Assembly: GCF_007830035.1 (NCBI RefSeq) | Contig: NZ_VLKN01000003.1 | Location: 434,001 to 498,000, forward strand | Direction: 5' to 3' | Length of the DNA stretch: 64,000 bases | Source of the DNA: Luteimonas cucumeris | GTDB taxonomy: Bacteria > Pseudomonadota > Gammaproteobacteria > Xanthomonadales > Xanthomonadaceae | Shown: positions 34,453 through 42,292 of the stretch, piece by piece | Layout of the letters: each line of letters starts with the position of its first letter | Position numbering within the stretch: position 1 is the stretch's first letter | Made by a program: the position numbers and the translations under genes | Notes under the pieces: generated by a model | Seen by the model: the letters and a program-made list of their open reading frames with translations, nothing else | Databases searched by the model: none | Told to the model about the DNA's origin: nothing

Positions 34453-36456
34453 TCATGGATCGAGGCGTCCATCGGCGCGCGGCGTTCCGGACGGGCGGCC
34501 TTTGGTGCGCGAAAACACGTGCACGCCGGTTTCACCACCCAGCACCACCAGCCGCCCATCGGCCAGCGCCTGCATGCGTTGCGGAACCTGGTGACCCAGT
34601 TCGGTCTGCTTGAGCAGGCGCGGCGAGGTGGGATCGGAGACATCCAGCTCGTGCAGGCCGTTGTTGTCGGCAAACCAGGCGCGATCGCGGCGTTGCGCGA
34701 CCTTGTTGAAGCCGGATGATTCACCTGACTCATAGTGGCCGATCAGCATCGGCGCTTCCGGCTTGGAGATGTCGATGACCTGCATGCCCGAGGCGCAGGC
34801 CACATAGGCCAGCGAGACTTCGCTGTCGATGGACAGGTCGAAGGCGTTGCCGCAGCCCTTGTTCAAATGCGCGACTTCGACCGGTTGCGCCGGGTCATTG
34901 AGGTTGTAGATGCGCAGGCCGCCGGTGTCCGAGTTTGGCTCGGCGCTTTCGACGAGGAAGGCATGGCCCTTGTCGACCTTCAGCCGATAGGGCTGCGCCG
35001 ACAGACCGCCCTGCCAGACCAGTCGCGGCTTGGTCGGGTCCGACACATCGGCCACGCCGAACAGGCCGCCATTGGTCCATTTCGCGATGTAGGCGTAATC
35101 GTCCTTGACGTCGAGCACGGCGGCGAAGGGGAAGGGCAGGCGCCCCAGTTCCACCGGCTGCCGGGGGTCGGACAGATCGACGTTGATCAGGCCATAGCCC
35201 CAGGCCACCACGTAGGCCGTGTCGCCGACCAGCGACAGCTGTTCGAAGCTGCGCGATTGCAGGTAGGCCGGAAGATCGGCCTCGAATCGCGACAGCGGCG
35301 CCAAGGTGCGGGAGTCGCTGAGCATCAACCCGTAGTTGGGTTGCAGCAGCAGCAACGTGCGGTCGTGGAACAGCGGCGCGACATCGCGCGCGCCGACGCC
35401 GCCGGGCAGCCAGGAAGTCGCCACATGGCGTGGCTTGGCCGGCGCGCTGACGTCCAGCGACTGCATCAGGTCGGTATCGGTCTGCAGCAACACGGTCTTG
35501 CCCAGCGTCACCGCATGGCGTCCGCCCAGGGTGGAGATGTCGAGATGGCCGGCGGCACTGGGCGCATCGATATCGGCGATGTTCCAGATGTCCACACCAT
35601 CGCTGTAGCCGAAGCTGTAGTAATGCGTGCCCACGCGCAGGCCGTGCGTCGCCGGCGGTACATCCAGCCAGCCGCGCTTGATCATCTGCATGGGATTGCT
35701 GAGGTCGAACAGGCTCAGCTGGTTACCGATGCCGATCGCAAGCCCCGGTTCCGGAGTCAGGCTGAAGCTGTCGAGACCGTCGACCAGGTGCTCGGCCATC
35801 CGGTAGGGCGCGTCCGGATTGCTGACGTCGTAAAGATGCAACACGGTGCCGCCGATCCAGCTGCGGCCGGTGGCATGGATCACGTTGCCATGGGTGACCA
35901 GCCGGGTGTACTGGGTCGGCGTGGATTCGATCGCGCTGCGCACGAACGACGGCTTCGCCGGGTCGGCCAGGTTGCTGACGAACACGCCGTGGTTGTTGTC
36001 GAACAGATACAGATGGTCGTTGGCGACGGCGATGCCGATCACGAATTTTTCCTTGCTGTCGACGTAGTCCGTGTCCTGCGCGACCAGCACCGGCCGGTCC
36101 TGATCCGCCAGCGAATACGTCGCCACGCCGCTGGTGCCGTCGTGGCCGCGCCAGCTGGCGTACAGGTAGTCGCCGCGGCGGACCAGCGAGTTGATCGCGC
36201 CGTCCGCAGGCTCAGTGGTCGCGATGCGCAGCGGGGCGCTGGGCTGGGCGTAGTTCCAGGTGGCCAGCACGCGGCCGGTCGGAATATGGACGTATCGGCC
36301 GTCGACGATCGGTTCGGCGCTGACTGCGCCGCCGCGGATCAGCGACAACTCGAGCGTACGGTCCTTGCCGGCAGCGGCCTGCGCGGGCGTGGCATGCAGG
36401 GCAGGGGAGAGCGCGAGGGCGGACAGCAGGGCGACGGTGAGCAGCTGCGGGGACAT
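34453..36456 (-). CDS. Secreted LVIVD-repeat beta-propeller protein
   Basis: This 667-residue exported protein has a signal peptide (1-27, ending AQAAAG) and about a dozen LVIVD-type repeats, recognisable as D-(V/L)S-(D/N)P-x-x-P-x (LADPAKPSF, VSNPDAPYR, LSDPRQPVE, VSDPTKPRL, ISKPEAPML, VSDPTSPRL). Such repeats fold as a beta propeller; family members are often surface or choice-of-anchor proteins of unknown function. The ATG at 36456 has an AGGAG site seven bases upstream. The preceding same-strand gene encodes a ToxR/CadC-like regulator, which may control it. Confidence 0.8.
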   Translation of the reverse strand: MSPQLLTVALLSALALSPALHATPAQAAAGKDRTLELSLIRGGAVSAEPIVDGRYVHIPTGRVLATWNYAQPSAPLRIATTEPADGAINSLVRRGDYLYASWRGHDGTSGVATYSLADQDRPVLVAQDTDYVDSKEKFVIGIAVANDHLYLFDNNHGVFVSNLADPAKPSFVRSAIESTPTQYTRLVTHGNVIHATGRSWIGGTVLHLYDVSNPDAPYRMAEHLVDGLDSFSLTPEPGLAIGIGNQLSLFDLSNPMQMIKRGWLDVPPATHGLRVGTHYYSFGYSDGVDIWNIADIDAPSAAGHLDISTLGGRHAVTLGKTVLLQTDTDLMQSLDVSAPAKPRHVATSWLPGGVGARDVAPLFHDRTLLLLQPNYGLMLSDSRTLAPLSRFEADLPAYLQSRSFEQLSLVGDTAYVVAWGYGLINVDLSDPRQPVELGRLPFPFAAVLDVKDDYAYIAKWTNGGLFGVADVSDPTKPRLVWQGGLSAQPYRLKVDKGHAFLVESAEPNSDTGGLRIYNLNDPAQPVEVAHLNKGCGNAFDLSIDSEVSLAYVACASGMQVIDISKPEAPMLIGHYESGESSGFNKVAQRRDRAWFADNNGLHELDVSDPTSPRLLKQTELGHQVPQRMQALADGRLVVLGGETGVHVFSRTKGRPSGTPRADGRLDP

Positions 36457-36658
36457 GGGTTGGCTCCTGGGCAATCGACGGGGGCGTTGGAAGGTTCTTG
36501 CTTGCTGGCGCGGGTACTGGCGGGGGCCAGGATTCGCATCCGTTCACAGATGCGCAGCGCGCTGTCCTGCGACGTTGCAGCGGCGGCGCCGCAGCGTCAT
36601 TCCAATCGTTTGACGATTGCATTACGGCCGGGTGGCCGATGCCGATCCGTGCGCGCCA

Positions 36659-39019
36659 TCACTGCGCGTGCGCGGCCTGTGTCGCGGGATGGAGGTCGGG
36701 CGGGATCCTGCGCTCGCCAGCCAGGCGCAGGGCCTGGTCGAAGGCTTCGCGCCATTGCCGGGGCTGTCCCTGCCGGCGCGTCAGCCGCAGCTGCAGCAAC
36801 GCCAGGTCGAAATCGTGCGTGGCCCAGGGCGCGACCCGGCCGACCAGCGCACCGGCTTCGGCATCTCGGCCGCGTTCCAGCAGCCAGGTGGCGTAAGCGT
36901 CGACGGCGATCGCGATCTCCTCCGGAATTCCGGCCTGCTCGGCCAGTGCCACGGCGGCGCGATAGCCGGCATCGGCGGTTGCGAAGTCGCCGCTGGCCTG
37001 CAGCGAGGCAGCGCGGGTCAGCCGCTCGGCCAGCGTGTCGCCAAGGCTCGACACGCTGGTCGTCGACACGGCAAGGTCAGCCTGCTGCGCAGCCTGCTGC
37101 CGGCGCCACTGCAGCCATCCGCGCAACCGCGGGTTCCGTTCCGGTGGCCAGGCGCGCAGCGCGGCATCGGCCAGGGACGCCGCCTGCGCGGCCGCGCCCG
37201 CGCGGCGCGACAGGTCGACCTGCAGATATTCGCGTCGCCCCTGGTCCGCTGGCGTGGTCTGGCTGGCGTCCGGCATGTCGAGCAGGCGGCTGGCCTCGCG
37301 CAGCCGGCCAGACACCATCAGCACTTCGGCACGGGTCAGGATCAGGTCGGCGCGCTGGCTCGGATCGCGGATGCGCGGCAGCAGCGCCCAGGCACGTTCG
37401 CTTTCCGCCAACGCCGCATCTGGCCGCAGCAGCTGCAGGTGTACCGCCATCAGCATCTTGCGCGTGGTCGCCAGTTCGTTGAGCGCGCCCATCGCCATGA
37501 AATCCCCGGCTGCCTTTTCCAGGTAGGCGAGGGCGTGCGCGGGGCGCTTGCGATCGGCCTCGAGGATGCCGAGGTTGGCATCGACCCGCGCCACCGCCAG
37601 GGCATCGCCGCGACTGGCCAGCTGCACGCGCGCCTGGCCGAGGTCGGCGAGGGCGCGATCGAATCGTTTCTGAAGCGAATACGCCACCGCGCGTCCGCTC
37701 AAGGCCTGCCCCAGTTCGGCTGGATGGCGGCCATCACCGGCCAGCACGATCGCCTGGTCGTAGGTGCGCTCGGCGTCCACAGGACGATCCAGGCGCAGCA
37801 GCATGGCCCCGCGGGCATTGAGCAGGCGTGCCTGGAATTGCGGATCCGCGCGCGCCTCGGCACTGGCCAGCGCCTGGTCCAGCGTCGCCAGACCGCGCTG
37901 GTATTCGCCGGCGCGGAAATCCACCCGCGCCAGCTGGTATTGCAGCTGCGGCTGCGAACGCTGCAGTTCCGGAGCCTCGCCGAGGATGCGGCGCGCGGTT
38001 TCGATTTCGTTGGCGAGCATTGCCGCACGCGCCCGCTGCAGGCGTTCGGCCAGACCTGGTGCAGCGTCCTTGTCGTTCGGTGGATGTCCGCCAAGCGGTG
38101 GCGACAGGCGATCGGCCGCCAGACGCGCAGCCTCGAGCAGATCGGCGTGCTGCGCCTGGCCACGCTGGCTGACGCCTTCGCCGTCGGTCGCGGTCAACGA
38201 CACCTGCCAATCGGTGGCCTTGCGCGTGGCGCTGCTGCTGACGATCCAGCCGGCGCGCGTGGCGCGGCGCAGCTGTCGCGGCCGGTCCTTGTCGGGCTGC
38301 TCGCGCAACACGCCAAGTACGGTTTCGCTGGACAGCACCGGCAGGCCGGCGCGATGCAGGCGGTCGGCGACGAAATCCATCAGCCCCAGCCGCGCCCAGG
38401 CGACATCGTCGGTGCCTTCGACCGTGGTCGGCAGCACCAGGATCGCGCTGCTCGACGAATCGGCTACCGCCATATTTTCCGGCACCGGCGTGGACGCGGG
38501 GCGGATGTCCGTAGAGGGATGCAGCCAGGCCCAGCCGAGCAGGCCCAGCACCAGCAATGTCGTCAGCACGGCCAGGCCCAGGCCCGGCAGACGCCAGTTG
38601 CGTACGCTCGTTTGCGGCATGTCGGCGAGCGGCGAGGGTGGCGCCCAAGCGGCCGGCGTTTCGGCGGCGCCTGTCTCCAGTCCCTCGGGATCGCCAGCCT
38701 GATCGGCCCAGGTCCGTTCCAGCCAGCGAAAACCAAAGCGCGGCACGGTGCGTATCGAACGCTGCTCGTGGCCATCGTCGCCGATCGCGCGGCGGGTCCT
38801 CAGCACGATCTGCGCGAGTTGCGCATCGGAAACATCGGCGCGGCCGAACACCGCGCGGACCAGCTCGTCGCGGCTGACCGCGCGGTCACGATGTTCGATC
38901 AGGCAGCACAGGCACTCGAAGACCCGCGCCGGCAAGGCCACGGCTTCACCGCGCAACCGCAATTCGCGGTTGGCGAGATCCAGCACGTAATCCCCGAAGC
39001 GATAGCGGACGATGGTCAT
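36659..39019 (-). CDS. Membrane-bound ToxR/CadC-like transcriptional regulator with TPR domain
   Basis: This 786-residue protein combines an OmpR-type winged-helix DNA-binding domain at residues 1-100 (MTIVRYRFGDYVLDLANREL, ending VPRFGFRWL), one transmembrane segment (143-167) and a large extracytoplasmic region. The latter starts with a globular part (ILVLPTTVEGTDDVAWARLGLMDF) and continues as TPR-like helical repeats from residue 320. Regulators of this plan read periplasmic signals and activate promoters directly from the membrane. The target is unknown; the adjacent LVIVD gene is a candidate. Confidence 0.85.
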   Translation of the reverse strand: MTIVRYRFGDYVLDLANRELRLRGEAVALPARVFECLCCLIEHRDRAVSRDELVRAVFGRADVSDAQLAQIVLRTRRAIGDDGHEQRSIRTVPRFGFRWLERTWADQAGDPEGLETGAAETPAAWAPPSPLADMPQTSVRNWRLPGLGLAVLTTLLVLGLLGWAWLHPSTDIRPASTPVPENMAVADSSSSAILVLPTTVEGTDDVAWARLGLMDFVADRLHRAGLPVLSSETVLGVLREQPDKDRPRQLRRATRAGWIVSSSATRKATDWQVSLTATDGEGVSQRGQAQHADLLEAARLAADRLSPPLGGHPPNDKDAAPGLAERLQRARAAMLANEIETARRILGEAPELQRSQPQLQYQLARVDFRAGEYQRGLATLDQALASAEARADPQFQARLLNARGAMLLRLDRPVDAERTYDQAIVLAGDGRHPAELGQALSGRAVAYSLQKRFDRALADLGQARVQLASRGDALAVARVDANLGILEADRKRPAHALAYLEKAAGDFMAMGALNELATTRKMLMAVHLQLLRPDAALAESERAWALLPRIRDPSQRADLILTRAEVLMVSGRLREASRLLDMPDASQTTPADQGRREYLQVDLSRRAGAAAQAASLADAALRAWPPERNPRLRGWLQWRRQQAAQQADLAVSTTSVSSLGDTLAERLTRAASLQASGDFATADAGYRAAVALAEQAGIPEEIAIAVDAYATWLLERGRDAEAGALVGRVAPWATHDFDLALLQLRLTRRQGQPRQWREAFDQALRLAGERRIPPDLHPATQAAHAQ

Positions 39020-39325
39020 CGAGGGCGATAGGTTATAGCCAGCGTCGCAACCTCATCCGTGCCGGCAGGATCCCGGTCGCGCTACCTTACTTTATAAATG
39101 AACCCTAATGCTTTGTATGAAAAGGAATTCGTGGTGCCTGGCCGGATACCAGCGTATCCGCATGCCGCAGTCAGGCAAGCCGTCGTTTGGAGGCGCACGC
39201 ATCGGACCTTCATTGGTCATGCGGCTGCGTCATTGCACGAAGGCCGCAGAGCCGGCAATCGCCAGCGCAACGATTCCCTGAGGTTTCATGACCTTATATC
39301 TGCCGTGTATCGACTACCTCGCGCG

Positions 39326-39345
39326 ATGTTTCGTTCTTGAAGCAT
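39326..39345. promoter_or_regulatory. Candidate operator 1: ATGTTTC-N6-GAAGCAT dyad
   Basis: Two seven-base arms separated by GTTCTT, with one mismatch from a perfect inverted repeat. The flanking bases (CGCG before, TTT after) are shared with the second copy 111 bp downstream. It lies upstream of the Fap-like operon. Confidence 0.5.
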
Positions 39346-39436
39346 TTTCAGCACGTCGCCCCGGGTACGTCTTGCGGCACCTGACGCGCCTCGATGCCAC
39401 CAAACGCTTGCCCAGTCTGGAGGGCAGACCCGCGCC

Positions 39437-39456
39437 ATGTTTCGTTGTTGAAACAT
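39437..39456. promoter_or_regulatory. Candidate operator 2: ATGTTTC-N6-GAAACAT perfect dyad
   Basis: ATGTTTC-GTTGTT-GAAACAT is a perfect inverted repeat about 190 bp before the first gene of the operon. Together with the copy at 39326 it forms a repeated pair of probable protein-binding sites. The cognate regulator is unknown. Confidence 0.55.
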
Positions 39457-39644
39457 TTCCTGTCGCCGCGGACCTTTTCAGCAGCGTTTGGCGTGAAGCC
39501 CTCGTCAAGACAAAAAAACTTATTGTTCAACAACATAGCGTTAGAAACATGAATATTGAAAGGCACTAAACCTGCATGTCTCCCTCTGCGTCGTCAGCGG
39601 ACGCCACCCCCGGGTGCCCGATCGGCGTGCAGGAGATCAAGAAT

Positions 39645-40571
39645 ATGCATATCCGTAAAACACTCATCGCGTCCGCGGTGCTCATCGGTCTTGGTATGAC
39701 CGGACAGGTCTGGGCCCAGGCGGATAACACTGAAAATGGCCCTGGACGCAATGTCCAGGTGGCGGTCGACCTCGACGCTTCCGACAACAGTACCGGCAAC
39801 AACCGCGACAACGATGGCTATGCCGAGTCCAACGGCTACGGCACCACGGCGGCGAACAACAACAGTACCGCCACCGCGAATTTCTCCAATGCATTCAATA
39901 CCAGCAATGCGATAGCCACCACCCAGCTGGACGGCTACGTCACCGACATCCGTACCCATCACATCGGCAACTACGCCAACAACAACGGTAACGCCAACGG
40001 CGGCGCAGGGGGCCGCGGCGGTGCTGGCAATGGTGGCAACGGCAATGGTGGCGACGGCAATGGTGGCAACGGCGACGGTGGCCGCGGCGGCGATGGCGGC
40101 GATGCCGACAGCTATAGCGGCGATGCCGGTGCCGGCAACCTGGCCTATGGCGCCGAGGGCGGCAATGGCAATGGCGGCCGGTCGCGCGAACGCGGCGCAG
40201 GCGATTCCACTGGCGGTGACGGCACCGGCGGCTCCGGCGGTTCCAACAGCGCCGGTTCGGCCACAGCCTCGACCGGATCCAACAGCGCCACCGGCGGTGC
40301 CGCTGGCAGCGGTGGTTCCGGCAGCGGTGGCTCCGGTACCGGTGGTGCCGGCATGGGCGGCTCCGGCACTGGCGCGGCAGGCGGCAGCGGCGGCAGCGGC
40401 GGATCCAACATGGTCGACGCAGGCACTTTCGACATGTCCAACGACATGACGGGAGCCGGACAGTCGGCGGCCGGCATCATGGTCGCGGCCCAGAACAGCG
40501 GTATCGCATCGCTGATCCAGCAGGGCGTGACCGTGCAGGCCAACCTGACCGTCGGACCCAGCGCTCCGTAA
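39645..40571 (+). CDS. Secreted Gly/Asn-rich protein, putative amyloid-like subunit
   Basis: This 308-residue product has a signal peptide (1-25, ending VWAQ). It has an Asn/Ala-rich beta-prone segment (26-110), a long low-complexity Gly-rich stretch (113-254, with GGNGNGG and GGSGSGGSG runs) and a C-terminal motif with AAQNSGIASLIQQGVTVQAN. A QNSG...LIQ(Q/N)G motif of the same shape ends the next gene's product, suggesting both polymerise or dock alike. It is the first gene of an operon whose later members resemble FapD, FapE and FapF, so it probably takes the place of the FapB/FapC fibre subunits. The low-complexity part makes homology assignment unsafe. Confidence 0.7.
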   Translation: MHIRKTLIASAVLIGLGMTGQVWAQADNTENGPGRNVQVAVDLDASDNSTGNNRDNDGYAESNGYGTTAANNNSTATANFSNAFNTSNAIATTQLDGYVTDIRTHHIGNYANNNGNANGGAGGRGGAGNGGNGNGGDGNGGNGDGGRGGDGGDADSYSGDAGAGNLAYGAEGGNGNGGRSRERGAGDSTGGDGTGGSGGSNSAGSATASTGSNSATGGAAGSGGSGSGGSGTGGAGMGGSGTGAAGGSGGSGGSNMVDAGTFDMSNDMTGAGQSAAGIMVAAQNSGIASLIQQGVTVQANLTVGPSAP

Positions 40572-40709
40572 GCGCTTGCACAGATGCGCCGCGAGGCCCT
40601 TGGCCTGCGCGGCGCATCGCGTGTCTGCATCGCACCCGCTTCGTGCGGGTGCGTCCTTGCCGTGCAACCGCGGCTGCAGATGCGACACGCGTGTCTAAGG
40701 AGAAGGAAC

Positions 40710-41093
40710 ATGCCTGCATGCAAGGCAGTGCTGGCCATCATCGGCATGGCGTTCTCGGCGCCGGTGCTGGCGGCACAACAGGCGACGACAGGGCCGACGC
40801 CGGAACAGGCCACGGCCACCGCGCAACGGAACGTGGCGGGCATCGGCCAGGCGCTGAGTCCGGATGCGCTGGATCAGTACCGTGGCGGCGATTCGGTCGA
40901 CAACGAAGTCCGCATCAACGGACAACTCGACAACAACACCGCGCAGGAAATCGTCAGCGGCAACAACACGCTGGCGGGCGACGCGTTCTCCAATGCCAGC
41001 GGCATCGCCACGGTCATCCAGAACAGCGGCTCGAACGTGCTAATCCAGAACGGCATGGTCATCAACGTGCGGTTCGCCGGCTCCGGCCCATGA
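40710..41093 (+). CDS. Small secreted protein with double-Gly motif, putative fibre component
   Basis: This 127-residue protein has a Sec signal peptide (1-21, ending VLAAQQ) and then ALSPDALDQYRGG (residues 48-60). The latter resembles the LSxxEL-x-x-x-GG leader recognised by C39 peptidases. The remainder (DNEVRINGQLDNNTAQEIVSG..., ending with a VIQNSGSNVLIQNGMVINV motif) is beta-prone and Asn-rich. An AGGAGAAGG site precedes the ATG. The TGA overlaps the ATG of the C39 peptidase gene, so they are translationally coupled. Cleavage after Gly60 is an inference. Confidence 0.75.
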   Translation: MPACKAVLAIIGMAFSAPVLAAQQATTGPTPEQATATAQRNVAGIGQALSPDALDQYRGGDSVDNEVRINGQLDNNTAQEIVSGNNTLAGDAFSNASGIATVIQNSGSNVLIQNGMVINVRFAGSGP

Positions 41094-41770
41094 GGGCAGC
41101 CGCGCTTCCGGCGCTGTTGGCGTTGCTGCTCGCGGGCCACGTGCACGCGGGCGAGACCGAGGTGCGCGCCGGCAACGGCAGCTACACGCTGCGGCTGACC
41201 AGCTTGAAGGAAGCGCGTTTCAAGACCACCGTGCGCCAGCAATACGATTTCAGTTGTGGCTCGGCCGCAGTGGCGACCTTGCTGACCTACCAGTACGGCC
41301 AGCCGGTCACCGAGTCGGAAGTATTCATGCGCATGTACGCCAACGGCGATCAGGCCAAGATCCGCGAGGAAGGCTTCTCGCTGCTGGACATGCACCGCTA
41401 TTTCGAATCGATGGGTTACCAGGCCGACGGCTTCGAGTTGCCGCTGGAAAAACTGGCCGAGGAGGGATTGCCGGCGATCGTACTGCTCAACGAGCGCGGT
41501 TACCGCCATTTCGTGGTGGTCAAGGGATTGCGCAATGGACGCGTGCTGGTCGGCGACCCGGCGCTGGGCACGCGTGCACTGTCGCGCCAGCGTTTCGACA
41601 AGCTCTGGGACAACCGCGTGCTGTTCGTGGTCCACAACCGGCGCGAACTCGCGCAGTTCAACGCTGGCAAGGATTGGCGGGTGGCGCCGGCGGCGCCGGT
41701 CGATCTTGCGATCCAGCGTGGCGGCCTGCAGGACATCCTCATGTCGCGGCGCGGCCCGGGCGATATCTGA
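41090..41770 (+). CDS. Periplasmic C39-family cysteine peptidase (FapD-like)
   Basis: This 226-residue protein has a signal peptide (1-20) and a free-standing C39 domain not fused to an ABC transporter. The catalytic residues are visible: Gln50/51 and Cys56 in RQQYDFSCGSAAVATLL, His140 in RGYRHFVVV and Asp156 in VLVGDPALG. In Pseudomonas Fap systems FapD is such a peptidase, needed for fibre assembly. Two products of this operon carry double-Gly motifs that could be its substrates. Its start overlaps the preceding stop (ATGA). Confidence 0.88.
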   Translation: MRAAALPALLALLLAGHVHAGETEVRAGNGSYTLRLTSLKEARFKTTVRQQYDFSCGSAAVATLLTYQYGQPVTESEVFMRMYANGDQAKIREEGFSLLDMHRYFESMGYQADGFELPLEKLAEEGLPAIVLLNERGYRHFVVVKGLRNGRVLVGDPALGTRALSRQRFDKLWDNRVLFVVHNRRELAQFNAGKDWRVAPAAPVDLAIQRGGLQDILMSRRGPGDI

Positions 41771-41773
41771 GCC

Positions 41774-42292
41774 ATGGCCATGCACGCACACGGACGCGAA
41801 TACAAAAGCATGCGATGGCTGGCGTTGCTGCTCGCCGGCGCGGTGATTGCGCCGCTGCATGCGCAGGACGCCACCGCATCGAATGCGTTGGGCACACCGG
41901 TCGCGTTCGACCGGCTCGAAAGCATGCGCGGAGGATTCGATCTTCCATCCGGCCTGCAGGCGTCGTTCGGCTTCGAACGCGTCGTCTATCTCAATGGCGA
42001 ACTGATGGCGACCACGCGCGTCCATATTCCCGACATCAGCGCCATCACTCCGGAACAGGCGCAGGCGCTGGCTGCTGCCCGGCAGACGACGCTGGTGCAG
42101 GTGGGCGAGGGCAACACGTTCCAGGCTTCGTCGATGGCCGGCGGACTGGTGATCCAGAACACGCTCGATGGCCAGGACATCCTTGTGTTGACCACGCTGG
42201 ACGCAGGCGTCGGCACGCTCGGCCAGTTCCAGGACTTCAATACGCAACGCGCATTGCATGACGCGCTGATTGCCGCGCCGGTGGCGCCTTGA
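41774..42292 (+). CDS. FapE-like secreted protein with RGG motif
   Basis: This 172-residue protein has an N-terminal extension before a signal sequence (MRWLALLLAGAVIAPLHA); the true start may be the ATG at 41810. The mature part begins AFDRLESMRGGFDLPSG, a second double-Gly, leader-like site (Gly53-Gly54), then beta-rich segments (ASFGFERVVYLNGELMATT) and a C-terminal VIQNTLDGQDILVLTTLDAG motif. It resembles accessory proteins encoded beside C39 peptidases and FapF-type pores in proteobacteria. The precise role is unknown. Confidence 0.7.
   Translation: MAMHAHGREYKSMRWLALLLAGAVIAPLHAQDATASNALGTPVAFDRLESMRGGFDLPSGLQASFGFERVVYLNGELMATTRVHIPDISAITPEQAQALAAARQTTLVQVGEGNTFQASSMAGGLVIQNTLDGQDILVLTTLDAGVGTLGQFQDFNTQRALHDALIAAPVAP

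Larger units (their letters stand above)
39020..39644. other. 625-bp regulatory gap upstream of the Fap-like operon
   Basis: I see no convincing gene here. The DNA is more AT-rich than its neighbours and contains the two dyads listed below, plus a lone half-site GAAACAT at 39544-39550. Short open frames (for example 39288-39569) run through the dyads and show no family signature. The operon's promoter must lie here; I cannot identify a sigma-54 type GG-GC pair. Confidence 0.6.

Noticed and set aside
34735-39031. Long plus-strand frames at 34735-37482 and 36617-39031
   Set aside because: They are antisense to the LVIVD-repeat gene and the TPR regulator, both of which have clear domains.
39288-39569. 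93-codon frame upstream of the Fap-like operon
   Set aside because: It reads through the repeated dyads and has no protein signature; the repeats explain its apparent internal similarity.
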